This document shows, one piece after another, positions 10,747-22,082 of a stretch of DNA of 64,000 bases (position 1 is the stretch's first letter; each line of letters begins with the position of its first letter). The stretch comes from Mactra quadrangularis (lineage: Eukaryota > Mollusca > Bivalvia > Venerida > Mactridae). The stretch lies in the NCBI GenBank assembly GCA_025267735.1, contig CM046299.1, forward strand, positions 14,220,232 to 14,284,231, given 5' to 3'. The notes beneath the pieces were generated by a model that was given only the letters and a program-made list of their open reading frames with translations, was not told the origin of the DNA and searched no databases. Both the position numbers and the translations under genes were made by a program.

Positions 10747-12189
10747 ACTACATGTACTTAAGTTTAATGACGTTTGTCTTCATTTCATTTGTTTTGTTTT
10801 TTTGAGTTTGAATAATTAGTGAATTCAAGTTTAATGAACACTGTAAATAAAAAGAGTTCAATTAAATTGCTCCAAAGAAAACACATTATACATTACATGT
10901 ATGGACCGGATATAAGCACCTTTTAAAATAATCTGATTATCTCTAATGTTATTTCTAACACTATGTCTTTGATCTTTTTTACCATTCCCTTTTAATTATG
11001 AGTTTTTATCGGTCTCAAGATGTCAATAATTCCTGCCAGGAAATCCCACAGGCGGCTGGCACGGTCCCTAATAAAAAAAACCTACTATATATATAGTCCA
11101 ACACAATTAACCTGAGCTTGAACTACCTAATTATAGTAATTACACACTTCACTTATATAAAATCGTGAGTTTCCGTATGCGCGTATACGGTTATACACGT
11201 GTTTATAACAAACGATGTGAGTATAAATCAATTTATTAAAAGTGGCATGTTATTGCACTTTTAATTTTGGACACATTGGGCCGATTGCATAATTCAAGTT
11301 TTATTTAGTCTAGTTTAAGTCCTAGTCCGAGGCTTACTAGCCTTGAGTTTATCTCTCAATTGCATAATTCAAGTTTAATTTTGTTTTAGCTAGTCTTAGA
11401 CTAGCTATCCGGGGGATAACAAAACTTGAGCTGTGTAATCTTGTAGTACTTAGTCCTCAGGTAGGATAAACTATAATTGAAGTTTTCTTTCGTTGCACCG
11501 AAAAAATACCACTTAATCATGAGAATTTCGTGCTTGGACATTGATTATTTTGTATAAAATTTGAATCGGTCGATTAACAGTGTCATTTTCAAATACATGC
11601 AAAAATAAATTTAATGTAAACATTATTGAAACATAAATATTATCATTTAATATCATTTATGTGCAACTGATTTTCTTTCTATGATTGTCTTGAAAGGGCA
11701 AGCGAAAAAAACAAAGGGTATATAGTATACCAAGATAAAATGACTTTATAATCTGTACTTTAATGATATTTTCTGTATAAAAACCACACATAATTGATAC
11801 ATCTGTTAATTAATAAATGAATTGTATGATGTTATGCTCAGCTTACTTGCACATTCAGAGAGCTCATATACAGATACATTTTCAGATTCCTCACTTAAAG
11901 GCTGAATGAATATTTTTAAGATGTTAACATTTAGTAAGATATTGAAACTGCAAAACATGGCATCACACGCGCATGCACATATGTAACGCATGTCAAATTT
12001 TTGCCAGTTTTGAATTGATAAAATATCAGATCAAATGCATTAGCTTAGTTGTATTACCCTGAAAAGTTATACCTGTGTTGAAGCTGAGTAATTAAACAAC
12101 ATCATAAGGTTTTCAAATATGTTGAGTTGCAATTAGCTTTATACCAAGTTGCACGTTTGTCGATCGACCCTCAAACAACTAAGATTAAT

Positions 12190-12350
12190 CATATTCGAGT
12201 TCGCTTTCTGTTTCCCCAGTTCTGAGCTAGCAGTAAAAATATTTAGCTCAAAGAAATAACGAGGTTTTCGTTGGGATTCTAATAAATGCCGGACTGACGG
12301 TCCAATTATTTCCAGTCCAACGTCGTAACCACTCGGCCATGATTGTTTAG
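12190..12350 (-). mobile_element. tRNA-derived SINE, family 2 (Ser/Leu-like head)
   Basis: On the minus strand the head reads ATGGCCGAGTGGTTACGAC, an A-box of tRNA-Ser/Leu type. The body includes CAGAACTGGGGAAACAGAAA, matching the copy at 42465-42625 (CAGTGCTGGGGTACCAGGAA). Its age makes the B-box hard to see. Confidence 0.55.
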
Positions 12351-13204
12351 TTGGCTGAGCATGTTTATGAAAACAAAATTTTAACCGCACTTTTCCCCAT
12401 TTTTTCGTAAAAATTCATCAAAATCTCTTGTTTGAACGCAAAATTAATCATACAAATGTATATACTTCATCGATATTACATCGATAGTATTACAAGTTTA
12501 CCCCGATGTGTGACTGTAGCTAATCAGCTATGACGGTAGACTTGTATCATCGGTGTTGGTTCGAATCTTGTTTTGAAGCCATTTCTTTGTTTCTATGCAC
12601 AAAAACTTTATTCTCATTGCTTAGTACCGGAGAAGGAATCTTGCATAAAAGTGATAAATATTAGTTGTAAGAACTTTTTACACACAAAGGTTAAATTCCT
12701 CAAATACGAGTTGCACATTCTATTGAAATTTATCCGTTGCAATATGTGGGCAGTCATTTTTTCAACTCACAAAACTTATATATTTTCTAAAACTCAGCCT
12801 TAAACTACCCCCATCGCAGGTTTAATTTTAATGATGTATTAGAATAAATATAAACTCAGGTTTTGCCTAAACTGTATTTATGCAATCCAATCAGGTTTTT
12901 GCTTAGTCTGAGACTAATTAAACTACATTTATGCAATGGACAGGGTTTAAACTCTTTTAGACTAGAATTATACAATCGGGTCATTAGTTTTTGGGTAAAC
13001 AAGTATGTCAGCACTATAATGGCACAGTTTTAAAGTATTTATTCTTATGAAAACAACATTAATTGTTCAGTACGTGTATTTTGCCGAAAGCTTCCGATAT
13101 AGCTCGATTTATAAACGAAGACAAAAATAGACTGTAAATACTGAGTTTAATATATTCTTGCATAAAGGTCAAGCTCAGGTTAATTATGTTGGACTATGCA
13201 TATA

Positions 13205-14932
13205 AGGTATATTACTAAAATGGTAGTTTTTTAACCAATTTTTCTTAGAGGCCAGTTTCTCCATTATTGAGCGCAACGCTAAAGTGTTGCGCTCTATTTG
13301 TAGTGAGTTGTGATTATGTCACTGCATGCGGAACCTTTCGGCTGTTACTGCTATACAGGCTATAGTGGGGACCGCCATACTTAATGAGGGATATAGACTA
13401 AAAGTCGTACGTTCTTGTAAATATGTATTTATTTCACCCATTCAATAATGCACGTGTAGTTAAGGTTTTGCTCTTTCAAATGACACTAACATCTTTTGCA
13501 TACGCTGTGTAATCAAGTCATGGATCGATTTCAAACATCACAATCAAACTGATCTAGTTTAGTCGGTACTAAAGTCGCAGGAACAAAATACACTATTGAC
13601 GGCAAATTTTGTACCATTAAATCGAATAGAAATAAGTAAAACGAGAATATTTACGCATGGAATCGATCATCAAATGTTTTTCATGCAGTCAAACCGCATT
13701 CTATAAATAGAAGGTGAAGATGCCAGTCAGACCGTTTGTGTACAGAATGGTCAAACCGTACTCAGTATTCAAGAACTTGATCTAGTCATTTAAGAGCGAA
13801 TATTTTTCTTACCATCTAAGGTACAGTCATTATTGAGCGCGTGACGTAACGCCTTTAGTGCACTGTAGTATGTAGTTCTTGCGACTTCTGTATCGAGTAA
13901 ACTAAATCTGCTTAATCCGGATGTTCGAAATCGGCCTAAGACCTTATTTTTCGGCAAATGCAAAAGATGTTGGTGTCATTTGAAAGAGAAAGCCTCAACT
14001 TTGTACGCGTGTATAATTACAACCTAAACGAAATAATACAATTTGATTTGTCAAAAGTGAACACGTGACTTGAAAAAATGTGTTTTCATTTCCGTATAAA
14101 CGCAGTTGCCAACAAGAATTCATTAATATTCATGACTATAAATTACGTCATGCCGGTACTAATTTCATGAATGAAAAATCTATTTTAGCGCTATCACACG
14201 TAAAACAAAAGCTATGCATGTCAATAAAAGAAGTAAATCATCGAAAACATGAAAAATAATCATATTGAAAATAAAATAAGAAATAAATGTTAACCGAAAT
14301 AAACATTTCTGTTTTACTTTTATCTTTACTTTAAATAGCTAGTTGACCTCGACCTTGAGAAACGCACGGGAAAAGCGTAAAACTTTCAACTTGTTTACAC
14401 GTTTTTTTTTAAAGCTACACAATCTTGGTTTTTCGCTTATAGTGCTCTTTTTATACAAATTAAAATCCAATTACTAACATTTCTTTGCATAATGGTTCTG
14501 TTATGACATTAAACCCTTGAAAAATTGCATCGAAGCGGAGAACAATATGGCCGACGGCTGGCATGAAAGACCAATGTACAACCAAGATTATTCCGCACTA
14601 CAATGCATTCGGCTCCTACGCACTAAAATATAGTTCTTGATATCAACGAAAATTTCACCCAGAAAGTTTGTAATTATAAGGAATGAATTCATAGAAACTG
14701 ACTTTCATCGAAAAATTAATGTCATTTTGGTGATAGCTAATTTCAGCATAAAGGCCTTCTTCGGCCTTTATGCAAATTAGCTATCACCAAAAGTGACATT
14801 TATTTTTCGATGCAAGTCAGTTTCTATGAATTCATTCCTTAAATAAATATGTGAAATAAAATTATAAACGATGGAGAAACTGGCCTCTGACTGAACTTGG
14901 TTGAAAAACTACCATTTTTGAGTAATATACCT
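13205..14932. mobile_element. Fold-back TIR element B nested in A
   Basis: Inverted ends of about 60 bp start AGGTATATTACT and include AATGGTAGTTTTT and AGAGGCCAGTTTCTCCAT on both sides. A TA dinucleotide flanks each end (13203-13204 and 14933-14934). Inside are a small stem (GAGCGCAAC...GTTGCGCTC at about 13270-13295), a long imperfect inverted repeat (about 13433-13590 against 13835-14030) and a 163-bp palindrome. No protein-coding frame is present. Confidence 0.65.
14678..14840. repeat. 163-bp near-perfect palindrome
   Basis: Arms of about 78 bp (AAGGAATGAATTCATAGAAA... on both strands) meet at AAGGCCTTCTTCGGCCTT, leaving a loop of about 4 nt. It lies just inside the right TIR of element B. 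Confidence 0.9.
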
Positions 14933-15138
14933 TACATGTATATTTAGTGCTTTTGATTCGGGACCGTGTCAGTCGCCTGTGGGAAATCCTATATAAGTAC
15001 TCAAACCAGTTTGCAAACCAAGACTCCTCCAAGTTGGTCATGTACCAATTCTGGAAACCAATAAACAGTGTGATTACGTTATTAGAGTCATATACAGGTC
15101 AGTAAAATGTCATTCTCGTACCCAGAGTCTAGTAGGAT

Positions 15139-16470
15139 TCTCAATACTAGCCTCTGGCGCCACACGGCTAATTTCAGGAATGAAACGTCATAATTTTGGC
15201 CGATATCGACCAATCAGAATGCATTCGCGAAAAGTTTCGCGACAAACGTCATCTGGCGCTTAACCTATCATCCAATCCAAATGTCGCTTACATAGCGCCT
15301 TCGTCTAAAGTTTAAGATAATGTTAGTTATTTCTGTAACCAAGGTGACTCATAATCTAGGATCTATCTACATAAACATGACAGCAGTCCTGCTGTTTTAT
15401 GGCTTTAATCATTTGAAGGTCCAATGCAGTGCGCAGTAGCAATTTACACAAATTAAGAAAATAGTTGTTTGCTTTATGACAGGATGTTAGACAGACTATG
15501 ATTAAATGTGTGTAACACTAATTAATGATATTATCAGGCGATTATTATGCGGGATGACACGCTTCATTTAACAGATTAACTGCGGCTGTACTCGTAAACT
15601 ATGTCAGCAATTTATAATGTTCTTTGAAATTCGCCGACTTTGAGCTCTGGACAACAGAGCCGTTGATTAGGGATGAGGGTTGGAAGAATATTGTGTACTG
15701 AAGTGCATAAAAATGTTAATTATATACAGATAAAATATTTTTTTAATAAAATGATCAGAGTGTAAAGAAAATACACAATTCAAAAACATTATATAATGTT
15801 TTCTATTTTTGATGCGTAATGCTTGTTGCAATCCATAAAAAAAACATTAACTCATATAAACCATATAAGATGAAAGATATGTAAGTAGGATTTTGATAAA
15901 AAAATATCTAATTTAAAAGTATTTCATGGAAAATGTCAAATAGCCTCGTTTTAATAAAATGCATTGTAGATTTAATGTTATACTGTTATAAGTTTTATAT
16001 GTTTATTTAGAAATTTCAAATGGTTTTATTATTTTCGAATACATGTAGCAGTTTAAAATTATACGAAAATGAACAGACATTAGGTTAACTGTAAAACAAG
16101 TTTAATTGAAATCATGTTGTATGTAGATAATTTATTTAACTGCCGCTCAATCCACATTGCAATCAAACTAGCTTCAAGGCAAGAGAGTAAAATTCGTTCA
16201 TCTGTATGTCTCTTCGACAATTTCTTTCAATTAAACATATCGAAATTTCATATATTCACTTCTTGACTCACAGCAGATCTTCAATGACATTTTACACATG
16301 TAGTAGCAGTATGATCTGCCTACCGTCAGCTTGTTTGTTCAGATATTTTTTAAAATGGCCTCGTTTCGCGGAATTTTTGAGACGCGATTTTTCATTGGTG
16401 TGTAAAAATGTCGAATGCGTATGCGCGCACTCGAAATTTACCGTGTGGCGCCAGAGGCTAGTATTGAGAA
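15139..16470. mobile_element. 1.3-kb TIR element, no coding capacity
   Basis: The left end (15139-15168) reads TTCTCAATACTAGCCTCTGG then CGCCACACGG. The right end (16441-16470) is its exact reverse complement over about 30 bp. The interior is AT-rich, with only a chance 103-aa frame at its right edge. No clear target duplication was found, so superfamily is unknown. Confidence 0.65.
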
Positions 16471-16603
16471 GTAAGATGCTGTTTAAAATATTTTGTACTG
16501 TTAAAGTAAAATGTTAATTAATATACTTTAGTAATACATGCTATTTTACAACTTGGTAATTATTCAAGAATTTTCACATGAACTGATATTTTAGGAGTTA
16601 ACG

Positions 16604-16882
16604 CATAGGTGGATCCAGCAGGGGTGTGGGGGGGTCCAGACCCCCTAGAATTTGGAAAATGTACCTGTCCATTAGTGTATTTCTTGCCTGTAAGTAATTT
16701 TTAAGTAACATGAAGCAATTTTTCTCGGTGCTTATAACATAGATTTAATGCTTATGCAGTTTTTATTATCAATATGTTGCATTTTTCTGCAAAATGTGCA
16801 TAATGTGGTTGTGGTTCGTGGTTCGAACCCCCCCCCTAGAAAAGTTCCGACCCCCTGGAAAAAAATCCTGGATCCGCCCCTG
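16604..16882. mobile_element. MITE, CATAGGCGGA-TIR family, copy 2
   Basis: It starts CATAGGTGGATCCAGCA and ends TCCTGGATCCGCCCCTG. Perfect 5-bp duplications TAACG lie at 16599-16603 and 16883-16887. The interior is clearly homologous to copy 3 at 40406 (for example AATTTGGAAAAT, AGTGTATTTCTTG, CTGCAAAATGTG) and has C-rich units near both ends. Confidence 0.8.
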
Positions 16883-17383
16883 TAACGTTATCTGTTTTGC
16901 TATAGAATAAATTATTCATTATCATTCATAATATTATTTAACCTACTTGTACATGGAATATAGAATATGTTTTATTATGATGTTATATGTTAAGTCACTT
17001 TTTGTAAAATCTCTTTACATAAGAAACTGTTCAAATGTTATATCTATATTGTTTTCATGTATAATTTTGATTAGTCTGTATGGTTTTACATAATTATCTT
17101 CCGTTATCTTATAAAGAATTGATATATAGTTGCACGTGATGCTCATGTAGATATTATTTATCGGTACTCTCTAGCAAGCGAATCGCTCTAAGTTTCCCCA
17201 ACGTGTTGCTTATTCCCCCACAATAGCAAGTAGTTTGTAAGATTTTGTATCACATAATTATGTAACAGTAGTATTTGTATTTACATTTCATATAATTTTT
17301 AATTAATCGTTGTTATAATTACATGTATATTGTAGATCTATATTATATCATTATATGTTTATTCATGTAATTTTGCTCTGCAC

Positions 17384-17491
17384 TGCATTGCATTGCATTG
17401 CATTGCATTGCATTGCATTGCATTGCATTGCATTGTATTGTATTGTATTGTATTGTATTGTATTGTATTGTATTGTATTGTATTGTATTGT
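17384..17491. repeat. Pentanucleotide microsatellite (TGCAT)n-(TGTAT)n
   Basis: About 22 tandem pentamers. The first block is TGCAT and the second TGTAT, with a sharp switch at about 17434, as if one C-to-T variant spread through half the array. Confidence 0.9.
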
Positions 17492-17889
17492 ATATACGAG
17501 ATGTACCAATTCTAGAAACCAATAAACAGTGTTAAGGGTTTATAATTTGTTGAAATTGAAAAAAATCTATAAAGTGGGTGGGGTAACTAATTATATCAAA
17601 ATATCCATAAATTCCAAATAATTTTGATATATTTTGTAAGTGATGCATTAAGTGTATAGATGTGACAGTGAAAATATAAAATATAAAACACAGGAGCCCG
17701 TTAAATGAGACAGGTCATTTTTCGAGATTTATGAGGTGATGAGTTACATTCCTTTACTATATATATGCGTGTGTATACAATATTTTTGATGGGACTGTTT
17801 CATGCCGGCAGCCTGTGGTCATAACTTTTGCTTTAAGCATTGGCAAATTAATTTTACTTTCGTGTTTGATCTTCTTACTACGGTGACAT

Positions 17890-18106
17890 AGATAAGGTGG
17901 CATAGAGGTGACATGGAGAAATATTTAAAATACCGCTACTATTACGTGGCCACGCAGTAGCTATTACGTGCGCCCGCAATAACGTTTACGTGGCCACGTA
18001 ATACCTTTACGTGCGCACGCAATAACGTTTACGTGGCCACGTAATAGCTTTATGTGGCCACGTAAATTTTAAATATATCTCCATGTCACCTCTATGCCGC
18101 CGTATC
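17890..18106. mobile_element. MITE with an array of alternating palindromes
   Basis: TIRs of about 40 bp (GGCATAGAGGTGACATGGAG on the left, its reverse complement on the right) enclose six units of 21-22 bp. The cores alternate between ACGTGGCCACGT-like and ACGTGCGCACGC-like palindromes. No coding frame. Confidence 0.75.
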
Positions 18107-18282
18107 TTACACTTTAAAATGCATGAAATAACAAACAGTTATTTTGTTGTTAAGCGATAACTGCATTAAAATCACAAGACAATTTAGAAATAGACAAATG
18201 TACATTTTCTTGGCTGTTTATTGATAACGTTACTTTTGATAAAGGGTTGATAACCTAGTATGATATACATGACTGGTATATT

Positions 18283-18354
18283 GGTTCCATGGTGTAATGG
18301 TTAGCACTCAGGACTTTGAATCCTGCGATCCGAGTTCAAATCTCGGTGGAACCT
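18283..18354 (+). tRNA. tRNA-Gln (anticodon TTG)
   Basis: A 72-nt sequence folds as a full cloverleaf. The acceptor stem is GGTTCCA/TGGAACC. The A-box lies in TGGTGTAATGGTTAGCAC, and the anticodon stem-loop is CAGGA-CTTTGAA-TCCTG with TTG at 16316+2000, that is 18316-18318. The T arm carries the B-box GAGTTCAAATCTC. No intron, CCA not encoded, discriminator T. A T-run at 18357-18361 would end Pol III transcription. It matches the usual animal tRNA-Gln(TTG) closely and shows no decay. Confidence 0.97.
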
Positions 18355-18356
18355 TA

Positions 18357-18361
18357 TTTTT
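18357..18361 (+). terminator. Pol III terminator of tRNA-Gln
   Basis: TTTTT beginning two bases after the discriminator base, the standard RNA polymerase III stop. Confidence 0.8.
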
Positions 18362-19683
18362 GAATTGTGCCTTTTTCAGTAACTATACTGAAAATAACTT
18401 GAAAAAAAACGTTAGTTTTTATACAGCGTACATGTATTTTCACACGAATTAAACGTTGACATACATTTTGGCAGTGAAACAAATAGTTGACATTTTAACT
18501 ACACAGTCCACGAAATGTTTGTTGTTTTGAGAGACTATTAAATTTGACAGTTTATGTATTGAAATTTGTCATTAAAATATGTATCAATATTTAAGTATGT
18601 TTAGTTAAACCAGGGATTTTATATAAAAGGGATTTATAACGATGAGTAATGTAATAGATTTTCATCAAATTTCACTGTCGTCGCTATTATTTCGGCCCAT
18701 ACGGAAAACAAGTATAACAATTTAAATAATGATATTTTCAAGAAAGTTTGTACCAGTACCATTCAAATTGACATAAATGTTAGGCAAAATTTGTTTCTAG
18801 AGGATTTTGAGGTAAATTACGCTCACAGACTGTTTCACAAAATAATGCATTTTCCCGCCGATCTGCCATTTAGCCCCATTTTACATCACCTAAAGTAATA
18901 TTTTCGGTCATAATTGCAACATTTTTTTGTCAAAACATTCACAAGTTGCATGGAAGATATGTACAAAAACATAAATCAAGTTTTTAAACTCTGGAATAGT
19001 TTGTACAGCCTGCTTCAGCCAGTTATAGACAGTGACGACAGCGAAAGTAAAAAAACCTACTTTTTTACAAATCCCTGTTAAATAGAATCCCTGGTTAAAC
19101 TTGACGACATAAAATAATACGCATTAAAAAAGTCCCGAATCCAGACTGCTGTTGAGTGATTCATTTAGGTTTGTTACTTACCAAACTCCCCGCAGCGGTT
19201 ATTTCCCTTTATTAAATCAATAACCACTGCCACCACAAGTTAATTCGTCCCTCAGAGAGCCGAATTTTTTAAAACTTTTCTAATACGATTCAATATTTTC
19301 TGCAAATTGAGTCTTCTTGTAGTAAGTTATGATGTTCAAAGTACATAAAGATAAAAATAGTTTTAATTAATAGTTTGTAAAAATAACAAAGCGTGACGTA
19401 ACCACTGTGAGGGGTTCGGGCATTCTATAAATAGATGGTATTTCTAGCGTCACGTGATTTACGTGTTGGCAGTGGTGAAGTAGCAAAGCGTGACGTAAGC
19501 ACTGTGAGAAGTTTGGTTACTTACGTCTTTTACAGACGTTTTGACGTGACCCTCGGAGCGACCTTAAGAGATCCTACACGACAGCGATCTATAGGATGTC
19601 TGTTTACGGAGATTGATTTATGTTCCATAACTAATGCGATATCGAATATGTTTGTTATTTGCAATTTTTTAGCGTATGTATTA
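18362..19683. other. Intergenic, no gene seen
   Basis: AT-rich, stop-dense. Around 19188-19520 there are related pieces (CAAACTCCCCGCAGCGG, then two GCGTGACGTAA.CACTGTGAG words about 100 bp apart) that look like a worn dispersed repeat also present near 1150. Confidence 0.5.
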
Positions 19684-19849
19684 CGTAAAGTTCCGCTATT
19701 AAGTCCAGCCAAATGGATGGTCTTAATAGCGAAACGGTCTTGTTATAGAGACCCTTTTGTTCACAAATTAAGCATTTGGGTCTAAATAATTGTAAAAAAT
19801 CGCATGATTTTGGAATAACGAAATTGGTCTTAATAGCGGAACTTTACAG
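19684..19849. mobile_element. 166-bp mariner-type MITE
   Basis: The ends read C(T)GTAAAGTTCCGCTATTAAG inwards on both sides, about 22 bp, with TA on each flank (19682-19683, 19850-19851). Words of the same ends recur near 48007, 54656 and 56116, so it belongs to a small dispersed family. Confidence 0.65.
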
Positions 19850-19851
19850 TA

Positions 19852-21434
19852 CTTTAAATCGTATCATTTCAAAAAAGGAACAGACTTGAAATTATTATAA
19901 ACAATTAAAATAACTAATGTGAATATATGGAAACAAAAACAGTATCAGTTCAAATATTGTACTTACGGAATATTAGGATATACTTCACCATGTTGACACA
20001 GTTGTTTGAGTCATGTATTAAATTCTTGTCTTATCTTTATGTCTATGGCATATATAATCTTGTAAACTATAATATATGCATCATGATAACACACCATTTG
20101 TCCGTACAATTCTCTGTAGTCTTGATTTCCTGCCCCTTATCACTATCGTTATCAGATCAGGCTAAGTGCATTAATGGCGGCGCCCATAGGGCGCATCTTC
20201 AGGTTACAAAATTTTCGTTTGATTTCTTTCTATTTTGCATGAACATTTTATGACGATGGTCAGTTGGTCAATTTGGTAGTTTTTCGGATAAGAGACGACG
20301 GGCATTATGACATAGGTTCACAACTAACACCCCAAAATTGCCATCCGGAAAAAAGAATTAAATCAGAAGTCTTTATGTTGATATTGTACTAGCATAAAGT
20401 CAACAATTTGTATAACAACTGTTTTATTTTTTTGTACATTTACACACTTGTTTAACACAGTAGATGTTCCAAGCTTACATCTTGGCATACAAATAATAAT
20501 AAAACAAAAACTAAAAAAAAACATAATTGAACAAAATAGAAATACAAAATATATACATGTACCATAATTGGTACAAAATTAATCAACAAAACATAATTAA
20601 AATTATAAAAAAACAAAACAAACAAAATTTACAAAATTTAATAAATTAAAAACATTGGACTTGGACACTTATCTACATTGTAAGCCAAAGAAAATGCGTT
20701 TTTATTGGGACATAACTTATTATAAGCTGACCATGTGACCATTGATCGGGTAAAATGTTATTTATCAAATTCGTCATCCATCACGAAGGAAATACCACGT
20801 GACAATGACATCATAAATGCTATGGTTTCCAGAAGAAACTGTAAAAAATCAGCCTCGACTTAAAGTTTTAAAGAGCTGAAAGTCTTTTTTACACGAGGCT
20901 AGGCTGAAAAGTGTGTACTTTTTTTTGCTGCGCATCACATTTCCAACTTTAGTACTATATTTATCTCTGATCTGTTTGTCTTTGGTCACGTGGTATATGT
21001 GTCCATCATTGGTAAATTATAATATCTATGTAATGTACATTTACACAAAAATAATACTGATTATTTCAGTAAAGCCCTATAAAAATGATCAAAGCGCACA
21101 ATGTAAATAAGAAAAACAAAACATATTAAAAGAAATGTCTGTCGGAACGGCCCCAGTCCACGAAAGACACTATATAATTAGTATTTACGAGGAGTAACCA
21201 ATAAGTTCGCAGAAAAAGCGTTTGAACTTTTGTATTTGATTTTGAAAAGAGATGAAATTCTTTCACCTTCCAGAAACGTCTTACAGAAATATAAAATTTA
21301 AAAAATTTATATAAATGGGTCAGCGCAAAACTAGTTTACTTTTTTTTTAAATTTTTATTTGCATGTTGTTAAGACTAGTTGTGTGCAGACCAAGCGATAT
21401 ATTATTGCTGCTGTTTTATGACCTGCTACATATG
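19852..21434. other. Intergenic, no gene seen; A-rich block
   Basis: No convincing gene. 20490-20655 is strongly A-rich (ACAAAA-type words) after GTTCCAAGCTTACATCTTGG, possibly the tail of an old retroposon. Confidence 0.45.
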
Positions 21435-21758
21435 TACAGTATCCACCAAAAGTTTGGAGACATTTTCACTTTGTAGGCCTAATTAATAGCTTTTATCTAA
21501 AATTTGATAACTGTTTATTCAGAAATGCTCATTAGTTTTGCTTAACTTTTTGGTTATCTTTATGCTTGTAATTGAGACATCAAACATAGCTTAAAAGCTA
21601 AGTTGTGGAAGATAAAATTACAATAGGCATAGTTTTGGAGACTTCAGAATGTCAGATGCTTAATCTCAAAATAGTGTTGCATTCATGAAATTTGTTTTTA
21701 TTTTGTCACAAACAATACTTAAATATATAAAAACAATGATTCTACAAAATTAATAACA

Positions 21759-21909
21759 GTAGTAAGTACGTCTCTTTAACGCCACGCACCGCGCATGGGC
21801 GGTGACCTTGTTTTTGTAATGACTTGAATAAGGATGTGTGATATTGTTGTGCGCATCGTTACTTTTATTGAATGAATGAATAAATGGAGATGATTTTGTT
21901 TTTATTGTC
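21759..21909 (+). repeat. Left 151-bp TIR of the inner element
   Basis: Reads GTAGTAAGTACGTCTC at the tip and ends TTTTTATTGTC. It pairs with 26811-26961 with few mismatches, suggesting a recent insertion or a constrained end. Confidence 0.9.
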
Positions 21910-22038
21910 CTGTGTGAAGTATGTCATTCTAAAAATAAATTATTATATCAGCGAAAACTTTAGCATCACGAATGCGCATGCGTCAATATCTGAAAAAAAT
22001 ATTGACATTTATCGACCAATCAGAAAACGTTTTAACCG

Positions 22039-22045
22039 TATAAAA
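22039..22045 (+). promoter_or_regulatory. TATA box candidate for the PC4-like gene
   Basis: TATAAAA about 45 bp before the open part of the PC4-like frame, and inside the element just after its left TIR. Confidence 0.45.
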
Positions 22046-22082
22046 CAGAGCGCTCTGTTCACATTGAATTATTCTGACTTAA

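Larger units (their letters stand above)
11038..14990. mobile_element. TIR DNA element A, split by a second element
   Basis: The left end (11038-11131) contains CCCACAGGCGGCTGGCACGG, then CCTACTATAT and CACAATTAACCTGAGCTTGA. The right end carries the same words reversed but in two blocks: 13158-13203 and about 14945-14990 (CACAGGCGACTGACACGG read on the minus strand). The gap between the blocks is element B. No transposase is visible, so A is non-autonomous. Its interior holds a family-2 SINE at 12190-12350. Confidence 0.6.

Noticed and set aside
10506..10805. 99-codon frame with poly-Ile
   Set aside because: The Ile run is the (ATT)n tail of the LINE.
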